Source: an uncultured Eubacteriales bacterium (lineage in GTDB: Bacteria > Bacillota > Clostridia > Lachnospirales > Lachnospiraceae). Taken from it: a stretch of DNA of 8,122 nucleotides. Under the pieces are notes generated by a model. It was not told where the DNA came from. It saw only the letters and a list, made by a program, of their open reading frames with translations, and made no database searches. The DNA is taken from NCBI GenBank assembly GCA_900313775.1, contig OMSP01000208.1, positions 1 through 8,122 of the forward strand, read 5' to 3'. The position numbers were made by a program, and so were the translations under genes. The number at the start of each line of letters is the position of its first letter. Position 1 is the stretch's first letter. Positions 6,178 to 8,122 of this stretch are shown here, piece by piece.

Positions 6178-6912
6178 ATGTTTGAATGGAATGAAAAGAA
6201 AGCCCGCTTCCGGGTCGATTCGGCAAGACACTCTCATTTTCACAGTGAGATCGCCGGCATACTCGCTTCAAAATTCAAGGATCCGTCAAAGACCGGCATT
6301 TGTGACGCCGGATGCGGTCTCGGATTTCTGTCTCTGGCGCTGGCTGAACACTTCGGTCATGTCACAGCTATCGATATCAGTTCTGTCGCACTGGATATAC
6401 TGCGTCGCGAGGCCGCTCTTAGGGGCACAGACAATCTTGAAATCCTCAGAGAGGATCTTCTGAATGATCCTTCGGTACAACCGCGCATATATGATGCAGT
6501 CGTCTTCTCTTTTTTCGGCAACATCTCCGAGATCATGCATATAGCCGGACCACGGTGCAGAAAGGACCTCTTCATTCTGAAGAAGAATGATCACCATCAT
6601 CGCTTTTCTGTCAGTCATCCGATGCGTCCCTTTGACTCTATGGCTGCAGCGCTGCGCGATCTGAACGAGTTGGGCCTTCCTTTCACAAAAGAAGATATGT
6701 CCATTGAAGACGGGCAGCCCCTGCGAAGTCTGGAGGACGCTCTTGAGTTTTTCCGGCTCTATGCAAAGGGAGATGACATAGAGCTGATAACACCGGATTT
6801 TGTCATGTCTCTGCTAACAGAGACGGGCGATCCCGAATTCCCGTATTACTACCAGCGCGCCTGTGAGTTTTCACTGCTTAGCGTCGACATGTCGGCGTTT
6901 CCGGAGGACTGA
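6178..6912 (+). CDS. Class I SAM-dependent methyltransferase, substrate unknown
   Basis: A 244-residue protein with a Rossmann-type SAM-binding domain. Motif I DAGCGLG is at residues 43–49, the acidic end of strand 2 is at D66 (TAIDIS), ILREDLL (89–95) follows, and strand 4 YDAVVFSFF (105–113) occupies the motif IV place. A histidine-rich stretch DHHHRF (138–143) and a C-terminal half (about 150–244) with no recognisable motif follow; the latter probably forms the substrate-binding cap. No signal peptide or membrane segment is seen. The start is well fixed: an in-frame TGA lies at 6172–6174 and no later ATG occurs before the SAM motif. It has no Shine–Dalgarno, because the space upstream is filled by the promoter -10. 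It is followed one base later by the NTPase gene. Family is secure; the substrate is not known, and a small nucleotide-linked molecule is my inference from the neighbours. Confidence 0.86.
   Translation: MFEWNEKKARFRVDSARHSHFHSEIAGILASKFKDPSKTGICDAGCGLGFLSLALAEHFGHVTAIDISSVALDILRREAALRGTDNLEILREDLLNDPSVQPRIYDAVVFSFFGNISEIMHIAGPRCRKDLFILKKNDHHHRFSVSHPMRPFDSMAAALRDLNELGLPFTKEDMSIEDGQPLRSLEDALEFFRLYAKGDDIELITPDFVMSLLTETGDPEFPYYYQRACEFSLLSVDMSAFPED
6903..6907 (+). promoter_or_regulatory. Ribosome binding site that fixes the NTPase start
   Basis: GGAGG lies six bases before the ATG at 6914, inside the last codons of the methyltransferase. It marks 6914 as the start rather than an in-frame upstream ATG at 6863, which has no such site and would add 17 residues ahead of the P-loop strand. 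The methyltransferase itself has no such site, so the pair uses two different initiation modes. Confidence 0.8.
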
Positions 6913-6913
6913 G

Positions 6914-7498
6914 ATGAAGACATCAGGAAGACAGCATTTATTCTTAACAGGCGGGATCCAGACGGGCAAATCAACATTGCTGTCGCGCTGGCTCTCGCGG
7001 ATCGACTGCCGTATCGGCGGTTTTTACACCCGTAAAGTTCCGGAAAACGAGCATGTCTATGTCCGAATATTTCCGGCCTATCCATACGCCAAACCGGTCG
7101 ATGACAACAGACTCTTTGACACCCTGCATAAAGATGCTCTGGACAGTGACAAACAGTTTAACACAGTCGGGTGCTCAATGTTAGAAGACTCCCGGGGTGC
7201 TGAACTGATCGTCATGGACGAGATCGGCTATAAGGAAGACACTGCCTCTGCTTTTTGTGAAGCTGTTCTGCGGACACTTGACGGCACGGTCCCCGTGATC
7301 GGCGTACTGAGAAAAAGAACACCTGACAGGACCACAGAGGCTTTGTCAGGTGCATTGACAGAGATTATCAGATCACGCTCGGATGTCACTGTCCTGGAAG
7401 TGACGGAAGCCAACCGCGATGAACTGGCTCTTTCCCTCCCCGATATTTTACTCCCGTTTTCCGATCAGGTCGCAGATGACGGCACCTGCCATAGCTAA
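6914..7498 (+). CDS. P-loop NTPase, THEP1-like (NTPase_1 family)
   Basis: A 194-residue protein resembling the THEP1-type nucleoside-triphosphatases (COG1618). These hydrolyse NTPs broadly in vitro and have uncertain physiological roles. The Walker A motif is GGIQTGKST at residues 13–21. IGGFYTRKV (34–42) matches the 'GF.T.ev' strand typical of the family, and Walker B is LIVMDEIG (98–105) with D102 and E103. VIGVLRKR (128–135) may carry the arginine sensor. The last 12 residues, after LLPF, look like a nonconserved tail. Start choice rests on the GGAGG at 6903–6907. It is the second gene of a two-gene plus-strand unit, one base after the methyltransferase stop. Its 3' end overlaps the convergent tcdA-like gene by 51 bp. 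It may act as a kinase or GTPase helper for metal or cofactor handling; function is inferred only to family level. Confidence 0.8.
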   Translation: MKTSGRQHLFLTGGIQTGKSTLLSRWLSRIDCRIGGFYTRKVPENEHVYVRIFPAYPYAKPVDDNRLFDTLHKDALDSDKQFNTVGCSMLEDSRGAELIVMDEIGYKEDTASAFCEAVLRTLDGTVPVIGVLRKRTPDRTTEALSGALTEIIRSRSDVTVLEVTEANRDELALSLPDILLPFSDQVADDGTCHS

Positions 7499-8122
7499 TC
7501 CCGCGGCCGGCGGCACAAAAGATACGGATCCCGGTGTCCTCGGGTCCGCTTCGCTCTCCGCAGCAAGCTTATCGGAAGGAAGAGGCGTCACCGGTTTTTC
7601 ATCAGAACAGACGACTTTAAGCGCGCGTATCCCGCGCGCTTTTAATTCACGCCTCATGACTTTGGCCAACGGATCGGTATGAGTCTCATAGATATCCGTA
7701 ACGCGGAAAGCGGTCGGATCCAGGCGGTTTCCTGCTCCCATACAGCTGATGACAGGCACGCCCAATACATCCGCTCTTGTTATCAATTCTATCTTGGCCG
7801 TCACCGTATCGATCGCATCCACGATATAATCGTAAACTGACAGATCGATCTGATCCGCAGTATCAGGCAGATAGAAGACATTATATATCCTGACACGACA
7901 ATCCGGCTCGATCCTGCCGATGCGCTCACGCATGATCTCTGTCTTGAGTTCTCCGACCGTATCGCGAAAGGCGACCGTCTGACGGTTGATATTGCTGACC
8001 TCGACCCTATCTTTATCGATCAGATCCAACTCCCCGACTCCTGCGCGCGCCAGGGCTTCAGCCGCCGCTCCGCCAACGCCTCCCAGCCCGAAGACCGCCA
8101 CGCGGACAGAGGTGAGCCTCTC
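7448..8122 (-). CDS. tcdA: tRNA threonylcarbamoyladenosine dehydratase (TcdA/CsdL), start outside window
   Basis: This E1-like adenylating enzyme converts t6A37 to cyclic t6A in ANN-decoding tRNAs using ATP. The visible frame runs to the window edge and reads ERLTSVR just before VAVFGLGGVGG. The GTG at 8101 is therefore an internal valine, and the real start, likely 20–35 residues upstream, is missing. Seen in order are the nucleotide-binding GLGGVGG, LIDKD, the conserved NINRQ, DAIDTVTAK, SCMGAGNRLDP, KVVCSDEKP and the C-terminal GLAMAGAVICDLI. These are the landmarks of TcdA/YgdL rather than of MoeB or ThiF, which normally carry CxxC zinc pairs not seen here. Stop is TAA at 7450–7448. The gene is convergent with the NTPase and overlaps it by 51 bp. 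It carries a terminator-like hairpin for the opposite strand within its coding sequence. Confidence 0.88.
   Translation of the reverse strand, partial: ERLTSVRVAVFGLGGVGGAAAEALARAGVGELDLIDKDRVEVSNINRQTVAFRDTVGELKTEIMRERIGRIEPDCRVRIYNVFYLPDTADQIDLSVYDYIVDAIDTVTAKIELITRADVLGVPVISCMGAGNRLDPTAFRVTDIYETHTDPLAKVMRRELKARGIRALKVVCSDEKPVTPLPSDKLAAESEADPRTPGSVSFVPPAAGLAMAGAVICDLIGKRE
7619..7643 (+). terminator. Candidate intrinsic terminator for the plus-strand pair, inside tcdA
   Basis: AAGCGCGCG (7619–7627) and CGCGCGCTT (7633–7641) form a perfect 9-bp stem with a 5-base loop, followed on the plus strand by a short T-run (7640–7643) and AATT. It lies 121 bases beyond the NTPase stop. On the minus strand the stem is followed only by TTAAA, so it should spare tcdA more than the plus-strand transcript. 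The T-run is short, so efficiency is uncertain. Confidence 0.5.

Noticed and set aside
6863..6913. Upstream ATG for the NTPase gene, overlapping the methyltransferase
   Set aside because: It has no ribosome site and would add 17 unconserved residues. The ATG at 6914 has GGAGG at ideal spacing.
7500..7514. GC-rich CCGCGGCCGGCGG segment just after the NTPase stop as a terminator
   Set aside because: The symmetry is short and imperfect and no T-run follows. The hairpin at 7619–7641 is a better candidate.
8099..8101. GTG as the start of tcdA
   Set aside because: The frame stays open to the window edge, and this position is the Val just before the conserved AVFGLGGVGG strand, so family members begin well upstream.

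Overview
The window looks like chromosomal DNA from a low-to-mid GC Gram-positive anaerobe of the Bacillota, most likely a Clostridia-type lineage. This is inference from three things: the Bacillota-like polA–coaE neighbourhood, a DNA polymerase I whose proofreading domain has lost its acidic residues, and a YycJ/WalJ-type metallo-beta-lactamase-fold protein. Composition is near 50% GC by eye. Coding density is very high, and no gene-free stretch exceeds about 155 bases. There is no sign of insertion sequences, phage genes or CRISPR repeats.

Left part (1–6023, all on the minus strand, transcribed right to left). Transcription appears to begin at an extended -10 promoter near 6058–6066. It then runs through five packed genes: a MobA/MocA-like nucleotidyltransferase, a histidine phosphatase fused to an HD phosphohydrolase domain, DNA polymerase I (polA), dephospho-CoA kinase (coaE) and the YycJ-type hydrolase. 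Junctions are 0–18 bases. The first three reading frames are collinear and separated only by single stop codons. A tRNA-Gly(GCC) gene, cut by the window edge, follows and has its own near-consensus promoter just past the yycJ stop.

Divergent control region (6024–6177). It holds the minus-strand extended -10, a 24-bp imperfect palindrome, and a near-perfect plus-strand promoter (TTGACC, 17 bp, TATAAT). The plus-strand -10 is so close to the methyltransferase ATG that the transcript should begin at or within a base of the start codon, which implies a leaderless mRNA.

Right part (6178–8122). On the plus strand are a class I SAM methyltransferase and a small P-loop NTPase resembling the THEP1 family, one base apart. 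The NTPase overlaps the 3' end of a convergent tcdA-like gene (tRNA t6A dehydratase, start outside the window) by 51 bp. A GC-rich hairpin with a T-run lies inside tcdA on the plus strand, about 120 bases past the NTPase stop, and is a plausible terminator for the plus-strand pair.

The most interesting unit is the four-gene group around the divergent promoter: nucleotidyltransferase, phosphatase–HD, methyltransferase and NTPase. Together they look like a small pathway that makes, modifies or recycles a nucleotide-linked molecule. Its substrate cannot be read from the sequence, and its left arm is in one apparent transcription unit with replication and coenzyme A genes.
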